Assembly: GCA_024640825.1 (NCBI GenBank)
Contig: JAHEEG010000002.1
Location: 1 to 64,000, forward strand
Source: Gammaproteobacteria bacterium
Lineage (GTDB): Bacteria > Pseudomonadota > Gammaproteobacteria > Pseudomonadales > Azotimanducaceae
DNA: 64,000 nucleotides
Reading direction: 5' to 3'
Position numbers and translations under genes: made by a program. Under the pieces are notes generated by a model. The model was not told the origin of the DNA. It made no database searches and saw only the letters and a list, made by a program, of their open reading frames with translations. This document shows, one piece after another, positions 38,522 to 47,471 of the stretch (positions are counted from its first letter, which is position 1; every line of letters starts with the position of its first letter).

Positions 38522-40156
38522 TCAACGGGGCGGAGGCTCCAGCCGCGCCGAAAGCGTGAGCGGCGCCCGCTGCTCGGCAAGGGCGAGCGTTTCCGACCGC
38601 CATTCCCAGTCGCCCGGACCGGCCGCCGTAGCGCCGGTTCGGCTCAGTCGCACTACCACCTCCACAGGTCCGGCCTGTGAGAGCCGAACAGCGGGATTCA
38701 TGCTGACGCTGTCGTCGAGCATCACCGTGAGCGGCAACTGCTCCCCCTGCCGTCGCACCACGGCGTATGGCATCCCGCCACCCGGCGGCCGAGCTATCAC
38801 GAACAACGTTGAACCCGACGGCACGGGTTCGGCTGCAGAAATGTCCACTTTCACGCTGGGGAGAAAACTTTCCTGTTTGCCCTGGGCCTGTTTATCCTGG
38901 GGCTGTCTGATCTGAGCCTGGGCAGGTTCAGACACCGGAGGCTCAAGCCGAGCCGAGAGCTTGAGCGGCGCCTGCTGCTCAGCAAGATCAAGGGTCTCAG
39001 AGCGCCACTCCCAATCGTCCGCTCCCACCGCCGCAGCGCCGCTTCTGCTCAGACGCACCACTACCTCGACGGGGCCCGCCTGGGACAGCTGGACCGCAGG
39101 ATTCATGCTGACGGTATCGTCGAGCGTGACGGAAACCGGCAGCAGCGCAGCAGGTCGGCGCACCACGGCATAGGGGATGCCGCCACCCGGCGGCCGCGCG
39201 ATGACAAAGAGCGTGGATCCCGGAGGCACGGAATCGGCCGCCGTTATGTCCACTTCGACGCTGGGAACAAGATCTCCCAGCTGACCTCGCGCCTGAGCCA
39301 GGCCCGACAGCAGCGCCAGTGAGCGAGCGTCTCCGAGATCGTTCATCAATGCGCGATTGAGATAGGTCACCGCCGTGCGAAAGTCTTCCTTGCGGTAAGC
39401 GTCTATGGCTAGAATTTCGAGCACAACGGGATGGTTAGGCTGGCCACTCAGCAAACGCTGCGCGATTGCACCGCTCTGACCGTCCAGCTCCCCCCCGGCC
39501 GCCAGGTAGCGAGCCTGCAGCCAGTACAGGTCGATGTTGGGATCGGGGTCGCCCCGAACGGGGCCGTCGAGCGCCTGAGCCCTCGACAGAGCTTCAGCTG
39601 CCGCAGGATATTCGGCAAGTTGAAGCCGGGCGATGCCCAGCAGGTACCAGCTACGGGTGTCTTCCGGCTCTCGGGCTACCCGCCGCGCGAGCCGGTCGCG
39701 CCAGTCCTCCAGCTGCGGTCGTTCCGCCACAGGGTCGAGCTGCAGCACGACAGACGCACCAGCGATATCGCTGGCTGTTGGCTCACCAACGGAAAAATAG
39801 ACAGCGAGACCCGCCAGCGGCAGCAGCGCGGCGACCAGCCATCCCGTCAGGAGAGCAGGACGCCCGTTCAGGCTTTCCGACGCCGCCGTCGCCGACCCGT
39901 CCTCCCGCTGGTAGTCAGCCAGGAGGTTAGCCCCAAGTTCCGCTTCGACCTCCACGCGGGTTGCGTCATCCAGATGCCCCGCCTGCGCCTCCGACCCCAG
40001 CTCCGAAAGCCGATCCTCATAGAGCGCCCGAACCATGGCATCTGCATCCGCCAGCGGGTCCGTCGCTACACCGCTGATTTTCTGGCGCAGCAGCGGCCAG
40101 GCCGCGAATATTGCAGCGCCAAGCGCAAGCGCGCACACCAGCAGCCAGAAGGTCAC
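38522..40156 (-). CDS. ccmI: Cytochrome c biogenesis protein CcmI with duplicated C-terminal domain
   Basis: Binds apocytochrome c and presents it to the haem ligation complex. The 544-residue protein has N-terminal membrane helices at about 3-20 and 102-122 around a cytoplasmic leucine-rich loop (LYEDRLSELGSEAQAG), then a periplasmic TPR-type domain (about 140-290). The C-terminal domain is present twice: residues 298-407 and 433-542 align without gaps, about 87 of 110 positions identical by eye, joined by a Gln/Lys-rich linker. The usual protein has one copy. It is the last gene of the ccm operon, and its start overlaps ccmH by four bases. Confidence 0.93.
   Translation of the reverse strand: MTFWLLVCALALGAAIFAAWPLLRQKISGVATDPLADADAMVRALYEDRLSELGSEAQAGHLDDATRVEVEAELGANLLADYQREDGSATAASESLNGRPALLTGWLVAALLPLAGLAVYFSVGEPTASDIAGASVVLQLDPVAERPQLEDWRDRLARRVAREPEDTRSWYLLGIARLQLAEYPAAAEALSRAQALDGPVRGDPDPNIDLYWLQARYLAAGGELDGQSGAIAQRLLSGQPNHPVVLEILAIDAYRKEDFRTAVTYLNRALMNDLGDARSLALLSGLAQARGQLGDLVPSVEVDITAADSVPPGSTLFVIARPPGGGIPYAVVRRPAALLPVSVTLDDTVSMNPAVQLSQAGPVEVVVRLSRSGAAAVGADDWEWRSETLDLAEQQAPLKLSARLEPPVSEPAQAQIRQPQDKQAQGKQESFLPSVKVDISAAEPVPSGSTLFVIARPPGGGMPYAVVRRQGEQLPLTVMLDDSVSMNPAVRLSQAGPVEVVVRLSRTGATAAGPGDWEWRSETLALAEQRAPLTLSARLEPPPR
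38531..38860 (-). repeat. Second copy of the CcmI C-terminal domain
   Basis: Encodes CcmI residues 433-542. Begins PSVKVDISAAEPVPSGST and ends SARLEPP. It aligns without gaps to the first copy at 38936-39265. Confidence 0.9.
38936..39265 (-). repeat. First copy of the CcmI C-terminal domain
   Basis: Encodes CcmI residues 298-407. Begins PSVEVDITAADSVPPGST and ends SARLEPP. Synonymous differences from the second copy are numerous, so the duplication is not recent. Confidence 0.9.
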
Positions 40157-40713
40157 TGATCTTCCAGAATGGACTGCAGGCGAGCAATTTCCTGCTCGCT
40201 CAGCGGCTCAGCGGCTGGCTGGCGCAGCAGCCGCCAGACAACCAGGGCGCCGATGATCACGAACACAGGCGGCGCCAGCCAGAGCAGCCAGGTGCCCGGT
40301 CGGAACGGCGGGTCATAGAGTACGAAGTCTCCGTAGCGATCCCGCAGGTAATCGCGTATCTGCTGATCGGTGAGTCCCTCCTGGGTCAGCAGCCGATGCA
40401 CAGTGCGCCGCAGGTCCTTGGCAATGGGGGCATCAGAGCCCGAAAGGTTGGTATTCAGGCATTTCGGACAGCGGAACTCATCGATGAGCGCACGATAGCG
40501 CGCCTCCTCTTCCGGCGTCGCGAATCTGTAAACATCTACAGGCCCGGCCGCCCACGCAACGGTTGTGAACGTGGCGCCCGCTACGCATAAAAAGGACGTC
40601 AGGAGGGTCATCGGAAGGATCGCGCGAAGGGTCACCAGCAACCACGCGGCCGTTCGCGGCCGACTCGCGTGCGCGCCAGTTGCACACATGCGCGCTCCGC
40701 CGCCGCTACTCAT
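40153..40713 (-). CDS. ccmH: Cytochrome c maturation thioredoxin-like protein CcmH (CcmL)
   Basis: Reduces apocytochrome c cysteines ahead of haem attachment. From the ATG at 40713 the product has 186 residues. The redox motif is [13 protein letters not shown] (Cys82 and Cys85), followed by the three-helix bundle ([37 protein letters not shown]) and a C-terminal membrane helix ([18 protein letters not shown]). The signal sequence has a long polar N-terminal region of about 25 residues before its hydrophobic core; a GTG at 40722 is a second possible start. The gene overlaps dsbE by eight bases and ccmI by four. Confidence 0.93.
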   Translation of the reverse strand: MSSGGGARMCATGAHASRPRTAAWLLVTLRAILPMTLLTSFLCVAGATFTTVAWAAGPVDVYRFATPEEEARYRALIDEFRCPKCLNTNLSGSDAPIAKDLRRTVHRLLTQEGLTDQQIRDYLRDRYGDFVLYDPPFRPGTWLLWLAPPVFVIIGALVVWRLLRQPAAEPLSEQEIARLQSILEDQ

Positions 40714-41263
40714 TCTTGCCACCGGCCGCCACTCCGTTCAGGCGCGCCAGCGCCGGCGCAAGCTCATCCCGCCAGATGCGGGGATTAATGTCGCCCACCC
40801 GCTTGTAGACGATGGTCCCCCGAGCGTCCAGGAGAAAACTCTCCGGCGCTCCGTAAACACCGAGTTCCACACCCAGGCTACCGTCTGCGTCCTGGACGAC
40901 GAACTCATAAGGGTCGCCCAGCTGGCGGAGCCAGCTTCTTGCCTTAGCCGGATCGTCCTTGTAATTCACGCCAACCATACGCAGACCCGCGGACTCCCGA
41001 ATGCGCAACAGCTGTTCGTGTTCAGCCTTGCAGGTCGGACACCAGGTGGCCCACACGTTCACGAGCACTGGCTCACCAAGCAGGGCGGTGCGATCTACCA
41101 CCGTCCCGCTGTCGGCAAGGAGCGGCGCCGCGAACTCTGGAAAAGGTTTACCCAGCAGCGCGCTGGGTAGCTCGTGGGGATCATTGAGCTTGAAACCCGC
41201 ATAGCCGACACCGACGATGAGCAGGAAAACGCCCAGCGGAACGAAAAGACTGGTGCGACTCAT
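40706..41263 (-). CDS. ccmG: Thiol:disulfide interchange protein DsbE/CcmG
   Basis: A 185-residue membrane-anchored periplasmic thioredoxin that supplies reductant to CcmH and apocytochrome c. One N-terminal helix (about 6-24) is followed by a thioredoxin fold with active site WCPTC (Cys75, Cys78), the CcmG-type acidic insert around [22 protein letters not shown], and the cis-Pro region [12 protein letters not shown]. Starts at the ATG at 41263, 33 bases after ccmF. Part of the ccm operon. Confidence 0.96.
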   Translation of the reverse strand: MSRTSLFVPLGVFLLIVGVGYAGFKLNDPHELPSALLGKPFPEFAAPLLADSGTVVDRTALLGEPVLVNVWATWCPTCKAEHEQLLRIRESAGLRMVGVNYKDDPAKARSWLRQLGDPYEFVVQDADGSLGVELGVYGAPESFLLDARGTIVYKRVGDINPRIWRDELAPALARLNGVAAGGKNE

Positions 41264-41296
41264 GCGAAGTCTCGTGCAAAGCTCATGGGAAGCCCG

Positions 41297-43252
41297 TCAG
41301 GCCGCGTCCGCGACGGTGGTGCCGACTGGCACGCTACGCCTCAGGCGCCGATAGCGCGCATCTGATACCGCCAGGACACCACCGAACGCCATAAGCAGAC
41401 CACCAAGCCAGATCCAGCGCACGAAGGGTTTCAGCTGGAGGCGCACGGCCCAGGCACCGTTTTCCAGTGGTTCCCCCAGAGAAATATAGATATCGCGGAA
41501 TAAACCGGCATCGATGGCCGCTTCGGTCATCACGCTTTCGCGGGCCAGATAGCGGCGTTTCTCCGGGTACAGGAATACAACTTCATTTCCGTCTTCGATA
41601 CGAAAGGTACCTCGCTGCGCCACGAAGTTAGGTCCGCTTCGATTGCCCACACCTTCAAACAGCACGCCCATCTCGCCAAGAGTGTCACGATCTCCGGGCG
41701 ACATGCGCTGATCCTTCTCGACCGAAAGCACGCTGGTCAGGGAGATGCCGAACAGGGCGACAGCGAACCCCAGGTGAGCCGCCAGCATTCCCCAATAACC
41801 CAGCGTCACCCGGCCGAGACCGCGCCGCGCCCGGAACAGGAGATCCCACAGATGGGAGACCAGCACCCAGACGCCGAACGTCAGCGCGGCGACGACCTGC
41901 CAGGCTAACGCGCCGGAGATCAGCAGCGGCAGCACCAGGCCCGCGGCGACGCTGATGGCCAGGGGCCATCGGAGGTCCCGCCAAAGGCGTGTTGGAGAAG
42001 TGCGCTTCCACTGCAGAACCGGCGCGATGCCCAGGGCTAACGCGAGTGCCAGCATCAATGGCACGAAGCCGGCGTTGAAGTAGGGCACCCCAACAGAAAT
42101 CTTATCGCCGCCAGTGAATGCTTCATAAGCCAGCGGATAGAGGGTGCCCAGCAGCACAAGTGCCATGGAGATGACGAGCAGGATGTTGTTGACCAGCAGC
42201 GCGGTTTCGCGGCTCCACAGCGTGTACCGAGCAGGCGACCTGATGACCGTTGCGCGGGCGGCATACAAGGCTAAAGAGCCTCCCACGGTCAGCACCAGGA
42301 AGCCCAGAATAAACAGCCCTCTCGTGGGGTCGACGGCAAACGCGTGCACAGAGGTCAGAACGCCCGAGCGAACGATAAAGGCACCAAGCAGGCTGAGCGA
42401 AAAAGTCGTTATCGCCAACAGCAGCGTCCAGCTTTTGAAGGTACCCCGTTTCTCGGTCACGGCCAGTGAGTGCACCAGGGCAGTACCCGCCAGCCAGGGC
42501 ATGAACGACGCGTTCTCTACTGGATCCCAGAACCACCAGCCACCCCAGCCCAGCTCGTAGTAGGCCCACCAGCTGCCAAGGGCGATGCCGAGCGTCAGGA
42601 AGGCCCAGGCAACGTTGCTCCAAGGCCGCGACCAGCGCGCCCAGGCGGTGTCCAGACGACCGGTCAGCAGGGCCGCGATAGCAAACGCGAACGCAACGGA
42701 AAATCCGACGTAGCCCATATAAAGCATGGGCGGGTGTACGATCAGTCCGAAATCCTGAAGCAGCGGGTTGAGGTCAGCACCTTCTCCAGGTGTCATGGGA
42801 ACCAGACGCTCGAAAGGATTGCTGGTCCACAGTAGAAACGCCAGAAAGCCCATGTTCAGCAGCCCCATGACGCCGAGAACCCGACCTGCGAAGGCAGCAG
42901 GCAGATGCTCGCCGCGCAGCGCCACCGCCAGGGTCCACCCCGCCATGATCAGCGTCCAGAGCAGAAAAGATCCTTCATGAGCCCCCCAGACCGCGCTCAT
43001 CTTGTAGTACCAGGGGAGGAGGCTGTTGCTGTTGTTCGCAACGTAGGCGACCGAGAAATCGTCAGCAAGAAACGCCTGACTGAGCGCCGCATAGGCCAGC
43101 AGGATGAAAACGAACTGACCGGTAACCATGCTGCCCAGCGCGTCCAGCCAGCGTTGACGCCGCCAGGCTGCCCCAGCAAGCCCGAAGAAAGCAACGAACC
43201 CGCACAGGCAGAAAGCCAGAGCGAGGCTCAGCTGACCAAGCTCTGGAATCAA
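41297..43252 (-). CDS. ccmF: Haem lyase subunit CcmF
   Basis: A 651-residue polytopic protein of the haem-handling family, core of the cytochrome c synthetase. The tryptophan-rich periplasmic motif [19 protein letters not shown] is intact. About 14-15 hydrophobic helices are visible, with conserved His-containing loops such as [13 protein letters not shown]. The start is TTG at 43252 (TTGA with the ccmE stop); the conserved [13 protein letters not shown] beginning supports it over any later ATG. Confidence 0.96.
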   Translation of the reverse strand: MIPELGQLSLALAFCLCGFVAFFGLAGAAWRRQRWLDALGSMVTGQFVFILLAYAALSQAFLADDFSVAYVANNSNSLLPWYYKMSAVWGAHEGSFLLWTLIMAGWTLAVALRGEHLPAAFAGRVLGVMGLLNMGFLAFLLWTSNPFERLVPMTPGEGADLNPLLQDFGLIVHPPMLYMGYVGFSVAFAFAIAALLTGRLDTAWARWSRPWSNVAWAFLTLGIALGSWWAYYELGWGGWWFWDPVENASFMPWLAGTALVHSLAVTEKRGTFKSWTLLLAITTFSLSLLGAFIVRSGVLTSVHAFAVDPTRGLFILGFLVLTVGGSLALYAARATVIRSPARYTLWSRETALLVNNILLVISMALVLLGTLYPLAYEAFTGGDKISVGVPYFNAGFVPLMLALALALGIAPVLQWKRTSPTRLWRDLRWPLAISVAAGLVLPLLISGALAWQVVAALTFGVWVLVSHLWDLLFRARRGLGRVTLGYWGMLAAHLGFAVALFGISLTSVLSVEKDQRMSPGDRDTLGEMGVLFEGVGNRSGPNFVAQRGTFRIEDGNEVVFLYPEKRRYLARESVMTEAAIDAGLFRDIYISLGEPLENGAWAVRLQLKPFVRWIWLGGLLMAFGGVLAVSDARYRRLRRSVPVGTTVADAA

Positions 43253-43680
43253 GGACCACCTCCACGGGCAATGTCCACAAGTTCCGGAGGCATGTAGGTC
43301 TCATCGTGTTTTGCCAGCACTTCTCGAGCCTGAAACACGCCGTCGGCGCCCAGCTTACCCTGCACGAGAATACCTTGTCCCTCGCGGAACAGGTCCGGCA
43401 GGATGCCGCTGTAGGCAACAGTGAACGCCGAGCCCTGATAGTCCGTCAGGATGAAGGTAACGCCAAGGCCGTCATCGGCCCGCGCGACGCTACCATCCAG
43501 CACCATGCCGCCAGCGCGCATGGGCGTGTTTACAGGCGCTTCACCACCCACCACCTGATCAGGCGGGTAAAAGAGGTTGAGATTGTCGTTCAACGCGACC
43601 AGCACAAGCGCCAGCGTGGCAGCGCTGCCGGCAACCAGAAACAACACGATGAGCAGTCGATTTCGGCGTTTGGGATTCAT
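43249..43680 (-). CDS. ccmE: Haem chaperone CcmE
   Basis: A 143-residue membrane-anchored periplasmic protein that binds haem covalently and hands it to CcmF. N-terminal helix at about 9-30, then an OB-fold beta barrel. The haem-binding His125 and the nearby Tyr129 are present ([14 protein letters not shown]). The ATG at 43680 overlaps the ccmD stop (ATGA). Upstream in-frame sequence belongs to ccmD and is not part of the gene. Confidence 0.96.
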   Translation of the reverse strand: MNPKRRNRLLIVLFLVAGSAATLALVLVALNDNLNLFYPPDQVVGGEAPVNTPMRAGGMVLDGSVARADDGLGVTFILTDYQGSAFTVAYSGILPDLFREGQGILVQGKLGADGVFQAREVLAKHDETYMPPELVDIARGGGP

Positions 43681-43889
43681 AGCCTGCCTGATTCCGTTTC
43701 CTGGGCCGCCCGCATTGCAGGGGGGTAACGCTGCATACGATCGGCAGCTTCTCGAAGGTAGCGCCGCCGCGCAAAGCGTACCCACGCGGCATTAAAAAAT
43801 ACCACGAGCAGGGCAGCGCCATAACTCAGCCAGACATAAAGCCCATGCCCGCCCATCGCGAAGAATTCCGGCAGCGAGCCAAAACTCAT
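43677..43889 (-). CDS. ccmD: Haem exporter protein CcmD
   Basis: A small 70-residue single-helix protein that helps release holo-CcmE from the CcmABC complex. [20 protein letters not shown] is the typical start, followed by the helix [16 protein letters not shown] and a basic tail [14 protein letters not shown]. It is longer at the C terminus than the E. coli protein. Its ATG overlaps the ccmC stop, and its stop overlaps the ccmE start, four bases each. Confidence 0.93.
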   Translation of the reverse strand: MSFGSLPEFFAMGGHGLYVWLSYGAALLVVFFNAAWVRFARRRYLREAADRMQRYPPAMRAAQETESGRL

Positions 43890-44635
43890 GTCCGGCCTCC
43901 GGCCATCAACTCCTGCACCCATGCGGTGCCGTGCTCCCGGCGCAATATCTCCAGGCGCAACCGGCCAACCAAATTCGCACCAAAGAAACAGTAAAAGCCA
44001 AGCACGTTAACCAGCAGGGGCAACCACATCTCAGGCGGCATGCTGGGCGATTCCGTGAGCTTGAACGTGGCTCCCTGGTGGAGGGTCAACCACCAGTCGA
44101 CCGAATACTTGATGATGGGAATGTTCACAACGCCAACCACGGCCAGCACCGCGCAGGCTCGTCCCGCCGTTTCCTGTCTGGGTACAGCCTGGCGCAGCGC
44201 GTAAAGACCAATATACAGGAACAGCAGCACCAGCATGGACGTGGTGCGCGCATCCCACACCCACCACGCACCCCATGTAGGCTTACCCCAGACAGCGCCG
44301 GTAAACAGAGCAAGGGCCGTCATCGACATACCGAAGGGCACCGTGGTTGCAAGCACCATATCCGCCAGCTTCATCCGCCAGACGAGCAGAACCAGTCCGG
44401 CCGCACCCATGAGCATGTACGCGGACTGGGCGAGAATCGCGCTGGGAACGTGAACATAAATGATTCGAAAGCTGTTGCCCTGCTGGTAGTCGGGCGGCGC
44501 TACTGCCAGGCCCCAGAAAGTGCCAATCACAAGCAGCCCCAGAGCCAGCGCGCCAAAGGCCCAGCCAAAGTGGCCGCTGATCTGATAAAACCAGCGGGGC
44601 GATCCCAGTCGATGCCAGAATTCTTTCAGTGTCAC
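43886..44635 (-). CDS. ccmC: Haem export/transfer protein CcmC
   Basis: A 249-residue protein with six membrane helices that loads haem onto CcmE. The tryptophan motif is [21 protein letters not shown], with flanking haem-ligand histidines expected in [16 protein letters not shown] and the WWLTLHQG loop. The start is a GTG at 44635, whose first base is the last base of the ccmB stop codon. Confidence 0.96.
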   Translation of the reverse strand: MTLKEFWHRLGSPRWFYQISGHFGWAFGALALGLLVIGTFWGLAVAPPDYQQGNSFRIIYVHVPSAILAQSAYMLMGAAGLVLLVWRMKLADMVLATTVPFGMSMTALALFTGAVWGKPTWGAWWVWDARTTSMLVLLFLYIGLYALRQAVPRQETAGRACAVLAVVGVVNIPIIKYSVDWWLTLHQGATFKLTESPSMPPEMWLPLLVNVLGFYCFFGANLVGRLRLEILRREHGTAWVQELMAGGRT

Positions 44636-45333
44636 TACTGCTCCAGGCTGATCCGCAAGGCCGCCTGCACGGCAAAAGGCCCAATGGTCAGCGACAACAT
44701 GCTGATGGCCATCAGCCAGTAAATCTGCGCACTGGTGCCCATACCCGCGACGGCCTGCATAATGGCGCCGGCGCCAAATATTAAGGTAGGCACGAACAAA
44801 GGCAAAACCAGCAGCGCCAGCAGTACGCCACCGCGGCGAAGGCCAACCGTCAGAGCCGCACCCACCGCGCCGATCAGGGTAATGGCAGGGCTACCGGTCA
44901 GCAGCGTCAACATGGTAACCCCCAGCGCGTCCAGCGGCAGGTATAACATCATCGCCGCAATCGGAGACAGCAACGTCATTGCCAGCCCTGTCACACACCA
45001 CTGGGCGCATACCTTGGCCAGAATAGGTATGAACAGCGGCCGTGCCAGCAACAGCAGCTGCTCCAGTGTGCCGTCCTCAAAATCACGGCGAAACATAGCC
45101 TCGAGCGAGAGCTGATTCGCCAGCAGCACCAGAACCCAGATAATCGCTGGCGCGTAGGCACCCAGGGTTTCCGGATCTCCGCCTGCGCCTAAAGCAAAGA
45201 GAGTTATGGCCAGAAAGAGAAACACCAGCGGGTTCAGCGCCTCCGCAAGCGAACGCAGGATACTGGTCAATTCCCGACGCAATTGCGCGATGAACAGCGT
45301 ACCGGGCTTGGCGGTAGCGAGCCCCCCGTTCAC
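44635..45333 (-). CDS. ccmB: Haem exporter ABC permease CcmB
   Basis: A 232-residue permease with six hydrophobic helices. Begins with the cytoplasmic segment [26 protein letters not shown] and contains [23 protein letters not shown], typical of the family. It pairs with CcmA in the complex that drives release of haem-loaded CcmE. The GTG start at 45333 overlaps the ccmA stop (GTGA). Confidence 0.95.
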   Translation of the reverse strand: MNGGLATAKPGTLFIAQLRRELTSILRSLAEALNPLVFLFLAITLFALGAGGDPETLGAYAPAIIWVLVLLANQLSLEAMFRRDFEDGTLEQLLLLARPLFIPILAKVCAQWCVTGLAMTLLSPIAAMMLYLPLDALGVTMLTLLTGSPAITLIGAVGAALTVGLRRGGVLLALLVLPLFVPTLIFGAGAIMQAVAGMGTSAQIYWLMAISMLSLTIGPFAVQAALRISLEQ

Positions 45334-46001
45334 GGCTCATGGGCCCCATGATTTTCTGCCTCTTTCTTCGCCGCTTCCTTTTCCAAAGCTATATTAGCCT
45401 CCGGCGATGCCGGACCAGCGCTCTGGCCTGCCGCCAGATCCATCACCTTTGCACCCTCCAGCGCCAATGGCTGATGGGTTGCGCAAACCACCGCGCCATC
45501 CCGCTGGACGTGCTCGACAATGAGCTGACGCACCATTTCCTGGCCCTGGCTGTCCAGGGCTGTGAAAGGCTCGTCCAGAAGCCACAGCGTCGAGTCGCAC
45601 AGCAGCAACCGCGCCAGGGCGATACGCCGTTGTTGACCGGCCGACATCTGATGGCAGGGCACGCGCTCATAGCCACGCATTCCCACACGCTCCAGTGCCG
45701 CAGCCAAGTCCACAGTGCCCGGTTGCAGCGCCTGGTACCAGCGTAGGTTTTCCTCGGCAGTCAGCAAGCCATTGAGCCCCAACCGGTGGCCCCAATAAAG
45801 ACAATCAGACGTAGAGATCGTTCCTTGAATATCAGGGTAGAGACCTACAATGGCGCGTAGCAGAGTGGATTTGCCGCTGCCGTTAGGACCGCGGAGTTCC
45901 AGGCACTCGCCCTGCGAGAGCGTCAGATCGAGATCACCAAACAGCGATCTGCCATCGCGAGTGCAGGAAAGATGTTCAAGCTTGAGCAGGAATTGCGGCA
46001 A
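45330..46001 (-). CDS. ccmA: Haem exporter ATPase CcmA
   Basis: A 223-residue ABC ATPase, first gene of the ccm operon. Walker A GPNGSGKSTLL, signature MSAGQQRRIALARLLL, Walker B LWLLDEPFTALD and switch His in CATHQPLALEG are present. The start is taken as TTG at 46001 (MPQFLLKLEHLSCTRDG), as no in-frame ATG or GTG fits the family N terminus; no strong ribosome site precedes it. A poorly conserved 25-residue Ala/Glu/Lys-rich tail extends beyond the usual end. Confidence 0.93.
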   Translation of the reverse strand: MPQFLLKLEHLSCTRDGRSLFGDLDLTLSQGECLELRGPNGSGKSTLLRAIVGLYPDIQGTISTSDCLYWGHRLGLNGLLTAEENLRWYQALQPGTVDLAAALERVGMRGYERVPCHQMSAGQQRRIALARLLLCDSTLWLLDEPFTALDSQGQEMVRQLIVEHVQRDGAVVCATHQPLALEGAKVMDLAAGQSAGPASPEANIALEKEAAKKEAENHGAHEP

Positions 46002-46033
46002 CGGGCTAGATCAATGAGGTGGAGAGGGCGCGC

Positions 46034-46039
46034 ATTATA
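46034..46039 (-). promoter_or_regulatory. Candidate -10 box of the ccm operon
   Basis: Reads TATAAT on the minus strand, 32 bases upstream of the ccmA TTG start and downstream of ppnN. The -35 region is poor. It is the only gap large enough to hold the operon promoter, since the following ccm genes overlap or nearly abut. Confidence 0.5.
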
Positions 46040-46053
46040 CGGGGTGTCAGCGG

Positions 46054-47433
46054 CTAAATTCGACGAACCTGGTAGCAGGGCTCATACGCACTGCTTTCAA
46101 GCTTCATGCGACCCTGAGCCACAAACTGTCGAAGCAGATGCTCCAGGGCTTCCATGAGGCCGGCCTCGCTGTGAAGCTCGAAGGGTCCTTTCTCCCTGAT
46201 CATGCGGATGCCGTAATCCTTGACATTTCCGGTCACGATTGCCGAAAAAGCCCGGCGCAGATTGACAGCCAGCTCGTGAGGGGGAAGGTCCCGGCTCAGC
46301 CGGAGATCTGCGACCGCCTCGTGACTGACCTCAAACGGCAGCTGATGGTCCAGCGGCACTTTCAGCAACCAGTTGAAATAATAAGCGTCACCGTCCCGAC
46401 GCCTCTGTCGGCGAACGCGACGGATTTCCGAACCCATCAGCGCGCCCACCGCGGCGGCATCGCCGACGACGATCTGATAGCGCCGCGCGATATCATCTCC
46501 CAGGACCAACCGCAGAAAGGCGTCCAACTCGTGAAAATAGTCGGCGCTTTCCGGCGGACCTGTGAAGATGATGGGTAACGCCTGTCGATCGTTGCCCGGG
46601 TCCAGCATCACGCCCATCAGATACAGGATTTCTTCAGCCGTGCCGACACCACCGGGAAACACGACGATGCCATGAGAGATGCGCAGAAAGGCTTCCAGGC
46701 GCTTCTCGATGTCCGGCAGCACCACCAGGTGGCTGACCATAGGGTTGGGTGGCTCCGCCGCGATGATACCCGGCTCCGAAAGTCCCAGGTAGCGGCTGTC
46801 CTTCAGTCGCTGTTTGGCGTGTCCAACGGCCGCCCCCTTCATGGGCCCCTTCATGGCTCCTGGGCCACATCCGGTGCATATGTCCAGACCTCGCAGACCC
46901 AGCTGGTAGCCCACTTCCTTGCTGTAATCGTACTCCCTGCGGGATATGGCGTGGCCGCCCCAGCAAACCACCAGGTTCGGCGCCAGATCAGGATTGAGGA
47001 GCCTCGCGTGCTTGAGAATGTGGAATACGGCATCGGTAATGCCCTCTGAGCACCGCAGGTTGAAAAGCGGAGAATCGAGAATTTCGGTACCGATGTAGAC
47101 AATGTCCCGCAGCACCGCGAACAGGTGCTGGCGAATGCCCTCGAGCATGCGGCCGTCCACGAAGGCGCTCGCCGGGGCATTGTGGATAATCAGCTTCAGA
47201 CCTCGGGTGCGTCTGGCCACCTCAATCGAAAAGTCCGCATACTCCGCGAACACCTCCGCCGCATCGTCCGAAACGCTGCCGGTGTTCATCACCGCCAGGG
47301 CACAACGCCGGTACAGCTCCATGAGGTGTCCCTGCCGGGCGGAGCTGGTGAGCGCGGCCACTTCCCGCTGGGACAAAAGCTCCAGGGTCCCACGGGGGCC
47401 AATGTGAACTTCCGAGCGGATTTTCTCTGTCAT
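46054..47433 (-). CDS. ppnN: Nucleotide 5'-monophosphate nucleosidase PpnN (YgdH)
   Basis: Cleaves purine and pyrimidine nucleoside monophosphates to base and ribose 5-phosphate; in E. coli it is regulated by (p)ppGpp. The 459-residue length matches. The LOG-type core carries [42 protein letters not shown] and the signature [19 protein letters not shown]. The N-terminal ([22 protein letters not shown]) and C-terminal domains typical of PpnN, absent from short LOG proteins, are present. Starts at the ATG at 47433. It lies 38 bases downstream of the second TonB receptor on the same strand. Confidence 0.95.
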   Translation of the reverse strand: MTEKIRSEVHIGPRGTLELLSQREVAALTSSARQGHLMELYRRCALAVMNTGSVSDDAAEVFAEYADFSIEVARRTRGLKLIIHNAPASAFVDGRMLEGIRQHLFAVLRDIVYIGTEILDSPLFNLRCSEGITDAVFHILKHARLLNPDLAPNLVVCWGGHAISRREYDYSKEVGYQLGLRGLDICTGCGPGAMKGPMKGAAVGHAKQRLKDSRYLGLSEPGIIAAEPPNPMVSHLVVLPDIEKRLEAFLRISHGIVVFPGGVGTAEEILYLMGVMLDPGNDRQALPIIFTGPPESADYFHELDAFLRLVLGDDIARRYQIVVGDAAAVGALMGSEIRRVRRQRRRDGDAYYFNWLLKVPLDHQLPFEVSHEAVADLRLSRDLPPHELAVNLRRAFSAIVTGNVKDYGIRMIREKGPFELHSEAGLMEALEHLLRQFVAQGRMKLESSAYEPCYQVRRI

Positions 47434-47471
47434 TTGTGTAGTCTAGCGCAGCGGTAGGTCCCCGCCGCCTC

